DNA of 54,936 bases from Bacteroidales bacterium (GCA_016936665.1 JAFGXI010000024.1:71832-126767), one strand, 5' to 3'; positions 35,046-44,488 are shown, numbered from the stretch's first letter. The notes: generated by a model not told the origin, from the letters alone. Numbers and translations: made by a program.

Positions 35046-36166
35046 ACCATTTTAAAAGCTCGAATCAGTTCTATAGATAAAATTTGAAGTTGAATTTTGG
35101 CATTTGCATTACGTTGTAAATTCAAAATGCACTGGTTCAAACTACTGTATATTTTTTCAATATTGTTGCCGGTGATGAATTTAGAAAAATTTTCGGCAAA
35201 TTCGCGTTCGTTTTGTGGTAATACAGTTCTATCGCTCTGATTAAGATTCAGCATAAAGTTATCGCGGATGTACCTTAAGGCATAGTTTAAGAATCCAATA
35301 ATTTCGTTCTTTTCTTGTGCAATGATGGCATCGTTAAGGCTCATCAGATCGAGCATACTATTTCTGTAACTTAAACGCATATATTCCATAAACCATTCAA
35401 GATATTGAATATTCTGTTCCGCTTGATGCAAGGCTTCTACGGTTTTAGAAAAGTTGCCTTTCCCGTAATGAATTGCAAAATTAATTTGATCTTCGTCAGC
35501 TTCGTAATTTTCGGTCAGATAGGGTTTTAAATCTTCACCTGCAATAGGAGGAATTTTAATTTGCTGTACGCGCGACAAAATAGTGCTAAGCATATAATCG
35601 GTGTTTTCAGCAATAAGAAGCAGTAAAGTATTGTTAGAAGGTTCTTCGAGTGTTTTAAGCAACTTGTTAGCGGTCTGAACATTCATCTTTTCTGCAAGCC
35701 AAATAATCATTACTTTATATTCGGCCTCAAAAGGCTTATAATTTAATTTTTTAATGATTTCAGAACTTTCATCAACGTATATCGAAGATGCTTTTTTTCC
35801 GTCGCCAATAGCTTGATTCCAATCGGGATAAGTAAAATAAGGATTAACTTTAACGTACTCCCTCCATTTTTCTAGATAACTGTCGCTAATGGCTTTTGTA
35901 CTACCATCTTTAATAACCGGAAAGATAAAATGTATATCGGGATGAATTAATTTTTGAGCTTTTTTACATGCGGGACAAACTCCACAAGCGTCATTTTCGT
36001 TGGCTTGTTCGCAAACAATATATTGAGCTAAAGCCAGTGCCAGAGCTTTTTTACCAACACCCTCGCCCCCGTGTAATAATATGGCATGACTTAAACGATT
36101 CTTTCGAACCAATTGCTTAAGTTTACTTTTTATGGTTTCTTGTCCTATAACTTGCTCAAAGCTCAT
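35042..36166 (-). CDS. holB: DNA polymerase III delta' subunit (clamp loader)
   Basis: A 374-residue AAA+ clamp-loader subunit. It has the P-loop-like GGEGVGKKALALALAQ and the four-Cys zinc module (CEQ...CGVCPACK) before PDIHFIFPV. It also has KLLKTLEEPSNNTLLLLIAE and the SRVQQIKIPP sensor-2-type segment, as in delta'/gamma subunits. It is the last gene of the minus-strand run that begins with holA, the delta subunit. It lies 10 bp after the PafA-like gene and converges on the small membrane protein gene with a 4-bp overlap. Confidence 0.93.
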   Translation of the reverse strand: MSFEQVIGQETIKSKLKQLVRKNRLSHAILLHGGEGVGKKALALALAQYIVCEQANENDACGVCPACKKAQKLIHPDIHFIFPVIKDGSTKAISDSYLEKWREYVKVNPYFTYPDWNQAIGDGKKASSIYVDESSEIIKKLNYKPFEAEYKVMIIWLAEKMNVQTANKLLKTLEEPSNNTLLLLIAENTDYMLSTILSRVQQIKIPPIAGEDLKPYLTENYEADEDQINFAIHYGKGNFSKTVEALHQAEQNIQYLEWFMEYMRLSYRNSMLDLMSLNDAIIAQEKNEIIGFLNYALRYIRDNFMLNLNQSDRTVLPQNEREFAENFSKFITGNNIEKIYSSLNQCILNLQRNANAKIQLQILSIELIRAFKMV

Positions 36167-36176
36167 TTTTTTAATT

Positions 36177-37835
36177 TTATTTTAATAAATCGTCGATAGG
36201 TTTGCCTGTAGAACCATTGGGTTTGGCAATATTCAGTAGTGCTGAAATGGTGGGCGCAATATCGATAATTGATATTTCATTGTTATTTTCTTGCCGTTTT
36301 ATCCTCCAACCGTACCAAATAAGCGGTACATGTGTGTCGTACACGTATGGCGAGTTGCTGGTAGAGGTCGTATTGATGTCTTCTAACCAACCGGGCTCTA
36401 AATTAATGATGATATCGCCGGAACGACTTTGGTTGTAGGAGTTTTGCATTTTCTCGAAAATGCCTCTGTTAAACTCAGATTTCATTAATGTACTAGACGC
36501 AACGGCATTGGCAACGCCATCGAACTGTATAATAAAGTCGACAATTTTTTGCTGAAACTCCTCTAAATTAATTTTCGAGTCTTCTATCAGCAATCGATTC
36601 AAAAAGATTTGTTGGTTATGGTAAAGTTTTATCCAGTCGCCATGTCCGTATGTTGCGTTTAAGTAACTTTTTAATAAAGCGATAGAATAAGTGCTTTTAA
36701 AATTGCCTGCCGGAATGCGCTTAGAGCTTAAAAATTGTGGGGCATAAGCAACACCGTGGTTAGATGTTAAAACAATCAATACATTTTCTTTTCCTATTTC
36801 TTGATCTAAAAATGATAGAAAATGAGCGAGCTCTTTGTCGAGTTGTAAATACGTATCTTCAACTTCTACCGAAAGCGGGCCGAAACGATTGCTAATTTCT
36901 TTGCTCGGTGTGAAATTTAACATCAAAAAGTCGGGGTGGGCATCTTTTCCAAGGTCTTCGTTAACTATAGCAGCAATTGCAAAGTCTTTTGTGTAATTGT
37001 TGCCAACCGGTACTTGACTTAGCAAACCGTAATCGGGATATTTTCCCTCGATATTGCTCATTTTAGCTAAATCGTATGGAAAGTAATTGATGTTTACACC
37101 GTAACCGGTTTCGTAATCTACGGTATCGTTTCTACTTTCTACGTACTTCGAAAGCTCTTTTAAAGTAGTCCAACTTCTGTTTAAATAGTTGTCTGCTAGT
37201 TTTTTATCGTTGAATTGACGCACCCATTTGGGCAGTTCCTTAAGGTAATACTGGCTGCTAATCCAAAAACCGGTTTGAGGGTCGAGCCAGTATGCGCCAT
37301 CGGCAAGATGCCCGCCACTTAGGACTGGAGCAATAGGATCTATTCCTACTGATATTACTTTTGATTGTTTATCGATCAGTTTTAGCTCGTCGCTTACAGT
37401 AGATGTAATTAACTGTTCGGGTGAATGTTCTCCGTAAAAACTTGCTGAACCAACTGTTTTCATTTTCCCATTTTTGGTGCTAAAAATTTTTTGATCGCTA
37501 ATGCTTTTATACCACTGGTCGGCAACTATGCCATGTACACTGGGCTCAGCACCTGTGTATATACTGGCGTAACCGGGCGACGATTGCGTAAGCATATAAT
37601 TTAAGTGGGCATTTTTATAAAAACTACCTTCTAATATTAATCGTTTAAAGCCATTGTCTTCAAACTGATTCCAGTAACGATCTATAAAATCGTACCGCAT
37701 TTGTTCTACAACAATACTAACTATCAGCTTTGGTTTCTCTGGCGGAATTGCCCTTCTGTTTTGTGCCTGAATAGCCGTCAGACCAAAAAATAAAATGATA
37801 AATAAAAATGAAATAGGCTTTGTATGTATTGTCAT
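36177..37835 (-). CDS. PafA-like alkaline phosphatase superfamily protein with a dismantled active site
   Basis: A 552-residue secreted protein (signal peptide ~1-24, ending TAIQAQ) that aligns along its length with the PafA family of Bacteroidota phosphatases: IVSIVVEQMRYDFIDRYW, GYASIYTGAEPSVHGIVADQ, NRFGPLSVEVEDTYLQLD, VLTSNHG and DTHVPLIWYGW. Compared from memory with PafA, Asp in VVDQMR is Glu44 and the Asp/His pair in TDYxGH is Lys312/Asn316. Asp in TADHG is Asn359, and the Lys/Arg pair near residue 166 is gone. Only two zinc-ligand His (His360 and the one in DTHVPL, near 498) remain. The fold looks intact but catalysis is doubtful. It is in an operon between the class IV PLP enzyme and holB. 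Confidence 0.82.
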   Translation of the reverse strand: MTIHTKPISFLFIILFFGLTAIQAQNRRAIPPEKPKLIVSIVVEQMRYDFIDRYWNQFEDNGFKRLILEGSFYKNAHLNYMLTQSSPGYASIYTGAEPSVHGIVADQWYKSISDQKIFSTKNGKMKTVGSASFYGEHSPEQLITSTVSDELKLIDKQSKVISVGIDPIAPVLSGGHLADGAYWLDPQTGFWISSQYYLKELPKWVRQFNDKKLADNYLNRSWTTLKELSKYVESRNDTVDYETGYGVNINYFPYDLAKMSNIEGKYPDYGLLSQVPVGNNYTKDFAIAAIVNEDLGKDAHPDFLMLNFTPSKEISNRFGPLSVEVEDTYLQLDKELAHFLSFLDQEIGKENVLIVLTSNHGVAYAPQFLSSKRIPAGNFKSTYSIALLKSYLNATYGHGDWIKLYHNQQIFLNRLLIEDSKINLEEFQQKIVDFIIQFDGVANAVASSTLMKSEFNRGIFEKMQNSYNQSRSGDIIINLEPGWLEDINTTSTSNSPYVYDTHVPLIWYGWRIKRQENNNEISIIDIAPTISALLNIAKPNGSTGKPIDDLLK

Positions 37836-37872
37836 ATGTGAGTTGCTGTTATGTTAGATAAAATTAAATAAT

Positions 37873-38742
37873 TTATTTAAACGATTCGGGCATAATAGTT
37901 TTTACAAGTTGACTATGCAGTTGCTTTGTAATTTTATTGTCGTATCTTTTTTGATGGTACGCTCCAACCCACTGTATTCCTTTAATCGCATTAGTGAGGA
38001 AAATCTCATCGAAAGAAATGATATCCTTTGGAGTAAAAAAACTATAAGTATGCAAATTCAAATTAGAGTTTTTAATTATTTTGATGACTTCCCCACGCAT
38101 TATACCATCTACGCATCCACTTTCAATAGCTGGTGTGTAAACATTTAAATCTTTAATAATGAAAAGATTAGAGTTTGTGCTTTCTATTAATTCACCTTTG
38201 CTGTTTATTAGCAAACAATCGTCTACCATTAGTTCGCTCGCTAAGATAGAACCTAAAATAGAGACTTTACTATTCAAGCTTTTATAAAAGTAGTTTATTC
38301 CGGTGCTTTTTGAATGTTTCAGGTACAGATCTATATGTAAACCTTCAGAATTAAGCGGGTAATTTAAAGCATCGAGGCTTGCAACCTCAATTAAATAATT
38401 GGCTTTGTTACCAGCAGGACGGTATAAACCGCCATCCTCGCGAAATACAGTTAGCCTAACTCTAGCTCCGTTGAAAAAGTGATTGGCGCTAATAAGGTGT
38501 TTAATTTCATTTTCTATTAATTTAGGCTGAAGAAGAACGTTATTAAACATCTGTAAATCGTCCATTGCTCTACGGATTCGCTCGAAATGTTGTTCTAATA
38601 ATTGCACATGTCCATAGGCAAAATGCATAGTTTCGAAAAATCCATCGCCATATTTAAAAGCTCTATTGCGATGACTAGCGACAAATTCATGGTCTTTTAA
38701 AACCCGACCATTATAGCAAAGAAATAAAGATGCTTGGCTCAT
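37873..38742 (-). CDS. PLP fold-type IV aminotransferase/lyase (PabC or BCAT-like)
   Basis: A 289-residue class IV PLP enzyme. It has the N-terminal RNRAFKYGDGFFETMHF, which resembles ADC lyase and D-amino-acid aminotransferase starts. The PLP lysine lies in FYKSLNSKVSILGSILASE, followed by GELIESTNSNLFIIKD and the phosphate-binding GCVDGIMRGEV. The short length and GDGFFET favour 4-amino-4-deoxychorismate lyase (folate pathway) over branched-chain aminotransferase, but this is not decisive. The gene lies 4 bp from the GmhB-like gene in a six-gene operon. Confidence 0.82.
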   Translation of the reverse strand: MSQASLFLCYNGRVLKDHEFVASHRNRAFKYGDGFFETMHFAYGHVQLLEQHFERIRRAMDDLQMFNNVLLQPKLIENEIKHLISANHFFNGARVRLTVFREDGGLYRPAGNKANYLIEVASLDALNYPLNSEGLHIDLYLKHSKSTGINYFYKSLNSKVSILGSILASELMVDDCLLINSKGELIESTNSNLFIIKDLNVYTPAIESGCVDGIMRGEVIKIIKNSNLNLHTYSFFTPKDIISFDEIFLTNAIKGIQWVGAYHQKRYDNKITKQLHSQLVKTIMPESFK

Positions 38743-38746
38743 GAAT

Positions 38747-39241
38747 TTAAATTTTTCCTTCTACAATAGATTGACAAATACTTAATATGCTTTGGTTTTT
38801 ATTGGTTTTAATGCTTCTTAAACCGGCTTTTTCTCCGGCTTTAATATCTCTTTCGCCATCGCCAATGAAGAAGGAGCGTTGCGGGTCGATTTCGAATCGC
38901 GCTATCGCTTTTTCTATCATGCCACTTTCCGGTTTACGGCACAAACAGGCTTCTAAACTGTCGTGATGAGGACAGTAATAAACTTCTTCAATCGTGGCAT
39001 TATGGTTGGCAATTTGAGCTTTCATCCAGTTATGAATTTCATCAACATCAGCTTTTGTGTATTCGCCTTTGGCAATTCCTCCTTGATTGGTAATTATAAT
39101 CAGTAAATATCCATTTTGACTTAACAACTGTAAGGCTTCAAAAACATCCGGGTTAAAATGAAAATCTTCTAATCGATAGGTGTAATACAAATCCCCATTG
39201 TTTATTACACCATCGCGGTCTAAAAAAACAGCTTTATTCAT
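38747..39241 (-). CDS. gmhB: HAD-family D,D-heptose 1,7-bisphosphate phosphatase-like protein
   Basis: A 164-residue HAD hydrolase of the GmhB/HisB-N type. The nucleophile motif is AVFLDRDGVIN (Asp8, Asp10), followed by ITNQGGIAKGEYT and the zinc-binding loop YYCPHHDSLEACLCRKPE. Motif IV is FFIGDGERDIKAGEKAG. The zinc loop and length fit GmhB, which removes a phosphate in ADP-heptose synthesis for LPS. Other sugar phosphates are possible. It is separated by one base from the rhomboid gene and 4-5 bases from the class IV PLP gene. Confidence 0.85.
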   Translation of the reverse strand: MNKAVFLDRDGVINNGDLYYTYRLEDFHFNPDVFEALQLLSQNGYLLIIITNQGGIAKGEYTKADVDEIHNWMKAQIANHNATIEEVYYCPHHDSLEACLCRKPESGMIEKAIARFEIDPQRSFFIGDGERDIKAGEKAGLRSIKTNKNQSILSICQSIVEGKI

Positions 39242-39242
39242 T

Positions 39243-39854
39243 TTAGAAAGCGCTTAGTTGATGGATAAAAACGAAAAAAAGATCGTGTTTAATAAGAACC
39301 GGATACATCAAACCGAAAACAGCACCAAAAAAGTGGGCGTCGTGACCGATATTGTCATAGCCTTTTTTGCCCATATAGTAAGAATAGGCTAGGTATAGAA
39401 AAGCGAAGATAATACCGGGAATAGGTAAAACTGCAAACAAGCCAATCTTATGCCATGGGTCGAAAAATATACTAGCGAAAACAACTGCCGAAACGGCTCC
39501 CGATGCTCCAATAGCATTGTAATAAGAGTCGTTTTTATGTTTTGCTATTGAGTATAAACTCGAAAAAATGATGCCTCCTATGTAGAGTCCTAGAAATACT
39601 AATGCTCCACTTTTGCCGAAATAGTAATTGAAGTAAAGTTGTAAAGATTCGCCGAATGAGAAAAACACCATTACATTAATGATGAGATGAATCCAGTCGG
39701 CATGTAAAAAGGCATGAGTTATCACTCTATGGTAATCTTTTTTATGCACGACAAGGTATGGGTTCAGTTTGAACTTTGAAAACAGTTCTTTGTTTCTAAA
39801 TCCTAACAATGAAATAATAATTGTGAGTATGCCAATAATGGTAACTAAGCTCAT
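39243..39854 (-). CDS. Rhomboid-family intramembrane serine protease
   Basis: A 203-residue protein with six hydrophobic helices. It carries the rhomboid motif HAFLHADWIHLIIN in TM2, the catalytic Ser118 in AIGASGAVSA and the catalytic His174 in GHDAHFFGAVFG, so the Ser-His dyad is complete. It cleaves membrane-embedded substrates; none is evident here. The ATG abuts the holA stop codon, so translation may be coupled. Confidence 0.9.
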   Translation of the reverse strand: MSLVTIIGILTIIISLLGFRNKELFSKFKLNPYLVVHKKDYHRVITHAFLHADWIHLIINVMVFFSFGESLQLYFNYYFGKSGALVFLGLYIGGIIFSSLYSIAKHKNDSYYNAIGASGAVSAVVFASIFFDPWHKIGLFAVLPIPGIIFAFLYLAYSYYMGKKGYDNIGHDAHFFGAVFGLMYPVLIKHDLFFVFIHQLSAF

Positions 39855-40850
39855 TTAGTGTAATATTTTAAAAATTAATTCTTTTATGAGTTCATCGCTT
39901 TGACTCCCGCTATAACCAACCCCTTTACTTTTAAGATCGTACTCGTTAAGCAGTTCAATTACTTGCACGGTTTTTCTGATGTTGTACATTTTGCTTACTG
40001 CAATAAACTCGCTTGCAAAAAACGGATTAATTCCCAAGGTTGCAGCTACAGAACCTTTTGATAGGTCTTTTAAATAGTGAATTTTCAGGACTTTCTGGAA
40101 ATAGCTAAATAAAAGAGGAATCACCTCGTTGATAGAGTGTTTAGGGTTGCCCGCTAGATAATTCGCTATACGATTGGCTTTTAATATATCTTTCTTCCCA
40201 ATTGCATTTTGCAATTCAAAAACATTGTAATCTTTACTGTATCCGATGTTTTTTTCGATATGAGCCGGTGTAATTGTATTTTTCCCTTCGGGAAGAGTTA
40301 TTAGCAACTTGTCTATTTCGTGCATCATTTTGGTGAGATCATTGCCAATAAATTCGACCAACAACTGACTACTCTTTAAATCGATCGATTTATTTCGAGA
40401 GCGAACCAAACCATCAATAAAGTTGGGAATCTGGTTTTCGTACATTTGTTTCGACTCGAAAACAACGCCCTGTTTGCTAATTTCCTTGTAAAATGTTTTT
40501 CGCTTATCGGCATTTTTCTCTTTATGTACAATCACTAAAACAGTTGTAGGGACAGGATTCTGAACATAATGTTTAAGATCGTCGATGTTTTTAAGATATT
40601 GAGCCTCTTTTAAAATAATGAGCTGATAGGGCGCCATCATAGGAAATCGTTGACAAGCATTGATGAGGTTGGTTACATCTACATCTTTCCCATAAAATGT
40701 ACTGAAATTAAAAGCTTTTTCATCGGGTGTAATTATGTTTTCGAGTGTCTTAGTAATTTCATCGATGAAGTAGTTCTCTGGCCCGTGTAGTAGGTACACT
40801 GGTTTGATTTTTTTGTGTTGTATGTCGCTTATAATCTGTAAATGCTCCAT
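39855..40850 (-). CDS. holA: DNA polymerase III delta subunit (clamp loader)
   Basis: A 331-residue HolA-type AAA+ protein which opens the DnaN clamp. It has YLLHGPENYFIDEITKTLEN near the start, MAPYQLIILKEAQYLKN, LVEFIGNDLTKMMHEIDKL and the C-terminal collar helices. It is the first gene of a six-gene minus-strand operon (holA, rhomboid, gmhB-like, PLP class IV, PafA-like, holB) with spacings of 0-37 bp. No perfect -7 element is seen upstream. An accD terminator lies about 70 bp upstream on the same strand. Confidence 0.92.
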   Translation of the reverse strand: MEHLQIISDIQHKKIKPVYLLHGPENYFIDEITKTLENIITPDEKAFNFSTFYGKDVDVTNLINACQRFPMMAPYQLIILKEAQYLKNIDDLKHYVQNPVPTTVLVIVHKEKNADKRKTFYKEISKQGVVFESKQMYENQIPNFIDGLVRSRNKSIDLKSSQLLVEFIGNDLTKMMHEIDKLLITLPEGKNTITPAHIEKNIGYSKDYNVFELQNAIGKKDILKANRIANYLAGNPKHSINEVIPLLFSYFQKVLKIHYLKDLSKGSVAATLGINPFFASEFIAVSKMYNIRKTVQVIELLNEYDLKSKGVGYSGSQSDELIKELIFKILH

Positions 40851-40919
40851 GCTAGAAATTTGGATTAAAAATATAGTTTTGATACGGTTTTTTCAAATCT
40901 GTTAGCCTAAACTTACCAA

Positions 40920-40949
40920 CAAAAAAAGCCCGCTTGGTTAGAGCGAGCC
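40920..40949 (-). terminator. Rho-independent terminator of accD
   Basis: On the minus strand GCTCGCT pairs with AGCGGGC (one wobble) around a seven-base loop, followed by seven T. Confidence 0.82.
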
Positions 40950-40994
40950 ATTCTATAAAAAGGGTTTTGTGTCGCCGTAGCGACGTAAAACATC

Positions 40995-41837
40995 TTAGTT
41001 CAAAAACATTCGAAGTTGCTGAGCAACTTTCGATTTTAAATTTTTTCTTTCAACAATGTAATCTAGAAATCCGTGTTCGAGCACAAATTCGGAACGTTGA
41101 AAGCCTTCGGGTAAATCGCGACCTATGGTTTCTTTAATTACTCTAGGACCGGCAAAGCCAATTAGGGCTCCCGGCTCGGCAATATTTACATCGCCTAGCA
41201 TAGCGTATGATGCAGTTATTCCTCCGGTTGTAGGATCGGTTAAAAATGAAATGTAAGGCAATTTAGCATCGGCTAATTGAGTTAATTTTGCCGAAGTTTT
41301 TGCCATTTGCATAAGAGAGTATGCGGCTTCCATCATACGAGCACCACCAGATTTAGAGATTATCATTAGTGGATACTTGTGCTCAATACAGTAATCGATT
41401 GCTTGCGATATCTTCTCTCCAACAACAGAACCCATAGAGCCTCCTATAAACTCAAAATTCATACTGGCAATCATTAAATCTAGTCCTTCAACTTTGCCAA
41501 AACCAGTGGTTATTGCATCGTGAATTCCGGTTTTCTTAATGGTTGTAGTTATTCGATCTACATAAGGCTTAGTGTCAACAAATTTCAGGGGATCTGCAGA
41601 TGTCATATCGTGGTTGAGCTCTGTGTAATCTCCATTGTCGAAAAAGATACTAAAATAATCGTTAGTGCTAACTTTTTCGTGGTAACCACACTGACAAACT
41701 TTTAAGTTGGCTTTATGGTCTTCCATTGGCGCTACTTCTTTGCAGCTAGGGCACTTAAACCACAATCCCTCTTTAACTTCTTTTTTATCTTTGGTTTCGG
41801 TGTTGATGCCTTTCTTAAGTCTTTTGAACCACTTCAT
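40995..41837 (-). CDS. accD: Acetyl-CoA carboxylase carboxyltransferase beta subunit
   Basis: A 280-residue AccD that forms malonyl-CoA with AccA for fatty acid synthesis. The N-terminal zinc ribbon has four Cys (WFKCPSCKEVAP and KVCQCGYHE). The crotonase-like core shows GGSMGSVVGEKISQAIDY, SKSGGARMMEAAYSLMQM, DPTTGGITASYAMLGD, IGFAGPRVIKETIG and a QRSEFVLEHGFLDYIV end. A perfect -7 element (TACCTTTG) lies about 50 bp upstream, and a terminator follows, so it is probably monocistronic. Confidence 0.95.
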   Translation of the reverse strand: MKWFKRLKKGINTETKDKKEVKEGLWFKCPSCKEVAPMEDHKANLKVCQCGYHEKVSTNDYFSIFFDNGDYTELNHDMTSADPLKFVDTKPYVDRITTTIKKTGIHDAITTGFGKVEGLDLMIASMNFEFIGGSMGSVVGEKISQAIDYCIEHKYPLMIISKSGGARMMEAAYSLMQMAKTSAKLTQLADAKLPYISFLTDPTTGGITASYAMLGDVNIAEPGALIGFAGPRVIKETIGRDLPEGFQRSEFVLEHGFLDYIVERKNLKSKVAQQLRMFLN

Positions 41838-41886
41838 AGACTGTTTTTTAGTTAATACTCTCGCAATTTTATTTCATAGAAGCCGG

Positions 41887-41894
41887 CAAAGGTA
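41887..41894 (-). promoter_or_regulatory. -7 element of accD
   Basis: Minus-strand TACCTTTG followed by C, matching TAnnTTTGC, with a leader of about 45 nt. Confidence 0.55.
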
Positions 41895-41974
41895 GAAAAA
41901 AACTTCTATTGAAACCCTGATGAATCTCAATAAATATTTTTTTCTATCAAACCAAGCTATCTATAATTGATTAA

Positions 41975-43054
41975 TTAATTTCTGTTGATGCAGTTGAGGT
42001 CGTCGAAAGCAATTTTAAGTCTTTCTATCATCGCTTTTTCTCCTTCTCTTAACCAAGATCTTGGATCGTAGTACTTTTTGTTGGGTTTATCGTCTCCTTC
42101 AGGATTGCCGATCTGACCTTGTAAATAAGCCTCTTTCTTCTTGTAATTTTCAAGAATTCCGCTCCAAAATGCCCATTGAGTGTCGGTGTCGATATTCATT
42201 TTAATAACTCCGTAACCAAGCGCTTCCCTAATTTCAGATTGGGCTGATCCTGAACCACCATGGAAAACAAAATTGACAGGTTTGTCTTCGGTGTTGTATT
42301 GCTTTTGAATGTATTTTTGAGAATTGTCTAGAATTTTTGGTGTTAATTTTACATTGCCCGGCTTGTAAACGCCATGTACGTTCCCAAATGATGCTGCAAT
42401 TGTGAAATGACTAGATATTTTTGAAAGCTGCTCGTATGCATAAGCAACATCTTCCGGCTGAGTATACAATTTAGAGTTGTCGATATCAGTGTTGTCTACA
42501 CCATCTTCTTCGCCTCCTGTTACCCCAAGTTCTATTTCTAAAGTCATTTCTATAGCAGACATTCTTTTTAGATATTGAGCTGATATTTTGATGTTTTCTT
42601 CGAGAGGTTCTTCAGATAGGTCGAGCATATGCGAGCTAAACAAGGGTTTGCCAAATGTTTCGTAAAACTCTTCGCCGGCGTCTAATAGGCCGTCGATCCA
42701 AGGTAATAACTTTTTAGCAGCATGATCGGTGTGTAATATTACCGGAACTTCGTACATTTCGGATAATTGATGAATGTGTTGTGCTGCTGATATGGCTCCC
42801 ATTATTGCAGCTTCTTGATTCTCGTTTGAAAGCGATTTCCCTGCGTAAAAATGAGCGCCACCATTCGATAGCTGAATTATAACCGGAGAGTTAACGGCTT
42901 TGGCCGCTTCCATTACTGCGTTTGCAGAGTCGGTACCTATAATATTCACAGCAGGGAGTGCAAATTGGTTTTTCTTTGCAATCTCAAATACTTTCTGAAC
43001 GGCTTCTCCGTACAAAACACCGGCACCAAAATTTTCTAAAATTCCTGTTGACAT
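41975..43054 (-). CDS. fbaA: Class II fructose-bisphosphate aldolase
   Basis: A 359-residue zinc-dependent glycolytic and gluconeogenic aldolase of the longer FbaA type. It has the Zn/catalytic segment VILHTDHAAKKLLPW, SSHMLDLSEEP, EIELGVTGGEEDGVDN, NVHGVYKPGNVKL and FHGGSGSAQSEI, and MNIDTDTQWAFWSGI binds phosphate. The C-terminal YYDPRSWLREGEKAM is typical of this class. It has its own -7 element TACCTTTG at 43099-43106. Confidence 0.96.
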   Translation of the reverse strand: MSTGILENFGAGVLYGEAVQKVFEIAKKNQFALPAVNIIGTDSANAVMEAAKAVNSPVIIQLSNGGAHFYAGKSLSNENQEAAIMGAISAAQHIHQLSEMYEVPVILHTDHAAKKLLPWIDGLLDAGEEFYETFGKPLFSSHMLDLSEEPLEENIKISAQYLKRMSAIEMTLEIELGVTGGEEDGVDNTDIDNSKLYTQPEDVAYAYEQLSKISSHFTIAASFGNVHGVYKPGNVKLTPKILDNSQKYIQKQYNTEDKPVNFVFHGGSGSAQSEIREALGYGVIKMNIDTDTQWAFWSGILENYKKKEAYLQGQIGNPEGDDKPNKKYYDPRSWLREGEKAMIERLKIAFDDLNCINRN

Positions 43055-43098
43055 AATTCTATTGTTTGAAGATTTTGTAAGTTAATTCTAAGATGCAT

Positions 43099-43106
43099 CA
43101 AAGGTA
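43099..43106 (-). promoter_or_regulatory. -7 element of fbaA
   Basis: Minus-strand TACCTTTG, 44 bp ahead of the ATG. Confidence 0.5.
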
Positions 43107-43312
43107 ATAAAAAGTTGATAGTTGGAAAGTTAAATTAATGGTAAGCTTTGATAAAAGAATTTTTTATACGACAATTGAAAATTGATACATAAGCTGATGG
43201 TTGTTGTTTTTGTAATTGATGTTTTTTACTTTTAAGTGAAAACAAGTCATATAAGTTATGTACAGCTCATTTATAAGAGTTTTACATCGTAATCTTTATC
43301 TCGCGACTTTAA

Positions 43313-44488
43313 CTACATTTGAGCGCGCTTGGCTCTTTCCCAATTAACAGACTGATTGCCTTTAAAGTATCTTATCCCTCCCAGTATTGCAGCATAATTC
43401 ATGATAAAAATGTAGTAAGGGAGGAAAAGAACTTTCAGTTTTATATTTACGTTTGAGAATATTTTTCCAAATAAAACCAAGCCATAAAATAATAACTGTA
43501 GCAACAACACGATAGTGAACGTGTTCTGAAAATCGAAATGGGAGGCGTATGCCAAGTACAAATTTATTGGGATTAATAAAATCATGCTTATTGGAACGAC
43601 AACCCAGCGAAATACTTTTCTTGACCAAAACTGAAAGGATAAGATACCATATTTGAAAGGATTGAGCAACCCAGGTAACCTGCTAATAGATTGATATCCT
43701 CCTGCTGAAATTCTAATTTTACGTTTGAGCTCTTCTTTAACATTATCAGAAGGCGTTTCTGAGGCTGTTGCTTCGGGTACGTATTTAATTTTATAGCCTT
43801 TCATGGCTATACGCAAAGTGATGACGAAATCGTCTAGAATGGTATCGTTTTCAATTTTATCGAAAAGTTCTTTTCTTACGGCAAATAATTCACCAACGCC
43901 ACCAACGGCAGAATACAATGCAGAATCTAATTTTTTAAGTACCGATTCGTACTTCCAGTAGGCGCCTTCTCCTGAACCGGATGCGCTGTCGGTATCTTTT
44001 TTAAAAATTCTTTTTTCTCCAGCGACGCAACCTACTTTCGGGTCTTCGAATGCTTTTACAATATCTTTAATTGTCGATTTACTTAAAATGGTGTTGCCAT
44101 CGCAAAATACTACTATGGAGGTATCAACATAATCGATTCCACGATTTATAGCCGCTGTTTTTCCGGAGCGTTTATCTTCATGAAGTACAGTAATGTTCTC
44201 GTATCGACGAAGTATGTCAGGTGTTCCATCGTTTGAACCGTCGGTAACCCACATGTGCTTGAGTTTGTCTTTAGGGTAATCAAGTTCAAAAGAATTTTTC
44301 ACTTTAATATCTACGAAGTCTTTTTCGTTGTATGCAGCAACAAACAGAGTAACCTCAGGCCAATCTTCGATTTTTGGTTCGTTCTTTTTGTTCAACTTGA
44401 ACAGTTTTACAACAATGCCCACGATTATACCATATCCTATGTAGGTATAAATAATGAGCCCTAATAATAGCCAAAATAGTATATTCAC
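43313..44488 (-). CDS. Membrane GT2 glycosyltransferase (processive-type architecture)
   Basis: A 391-residue GT2 enzyme. One N-terminal helix (residues 1-25) precedes the catalytic domain, and three or four helices (~285-380) follow it, as in polysaccharide synthases of the BcsA/IcaA type. The catalytic domain shows TLFVAAYNEKDFV, WVTDGSNDGTPDIL, the acidic FCDGNTIL, ILDDFVITLRIAMKGY and, in place of QxxRW, RISAGGYQSISRL. That replacement argues for a non-canonical or non-processive enzyme. It is divergent from glutaminase and about 2.4 kb upstream of the polysaccharide-export genes, which it may serve. Confidence 0.85.
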   Translation of the reverse strand: MNILFWLLLGLIIYTYIGYGIIVGIVVKLFKLNKKNEPKIEDWPEVTLFVAAYNEKDFVDIKVKNSFELDYPKDKLKHMWVTDGSNDGTPDILRRYENITVLHEDKRSGKTAAINRGIDYVDTSIVVFCDGNTILSKSTIKDIVKAFEDPKVGCVAGEKRIFKKDTDSASGSGEGAYWKYESVLKKLDSALYSAVGGVGELFAVRKELFDKIENDTILDDFVITLRIAMKGYKIKYVPEATASETPSDNVKEELKRKIRISAGGYQSISRLPGLLNPFKYGILSFQFWSRKVFRWVVVPISMILLIPINLYLAYASHFDFQNTFTIVLLLQLLFYGLVLFGKIFSNVNIKLKVLFLPYYIFIMNYAAILGGIRYFKGNQSVNWERAKRAQM

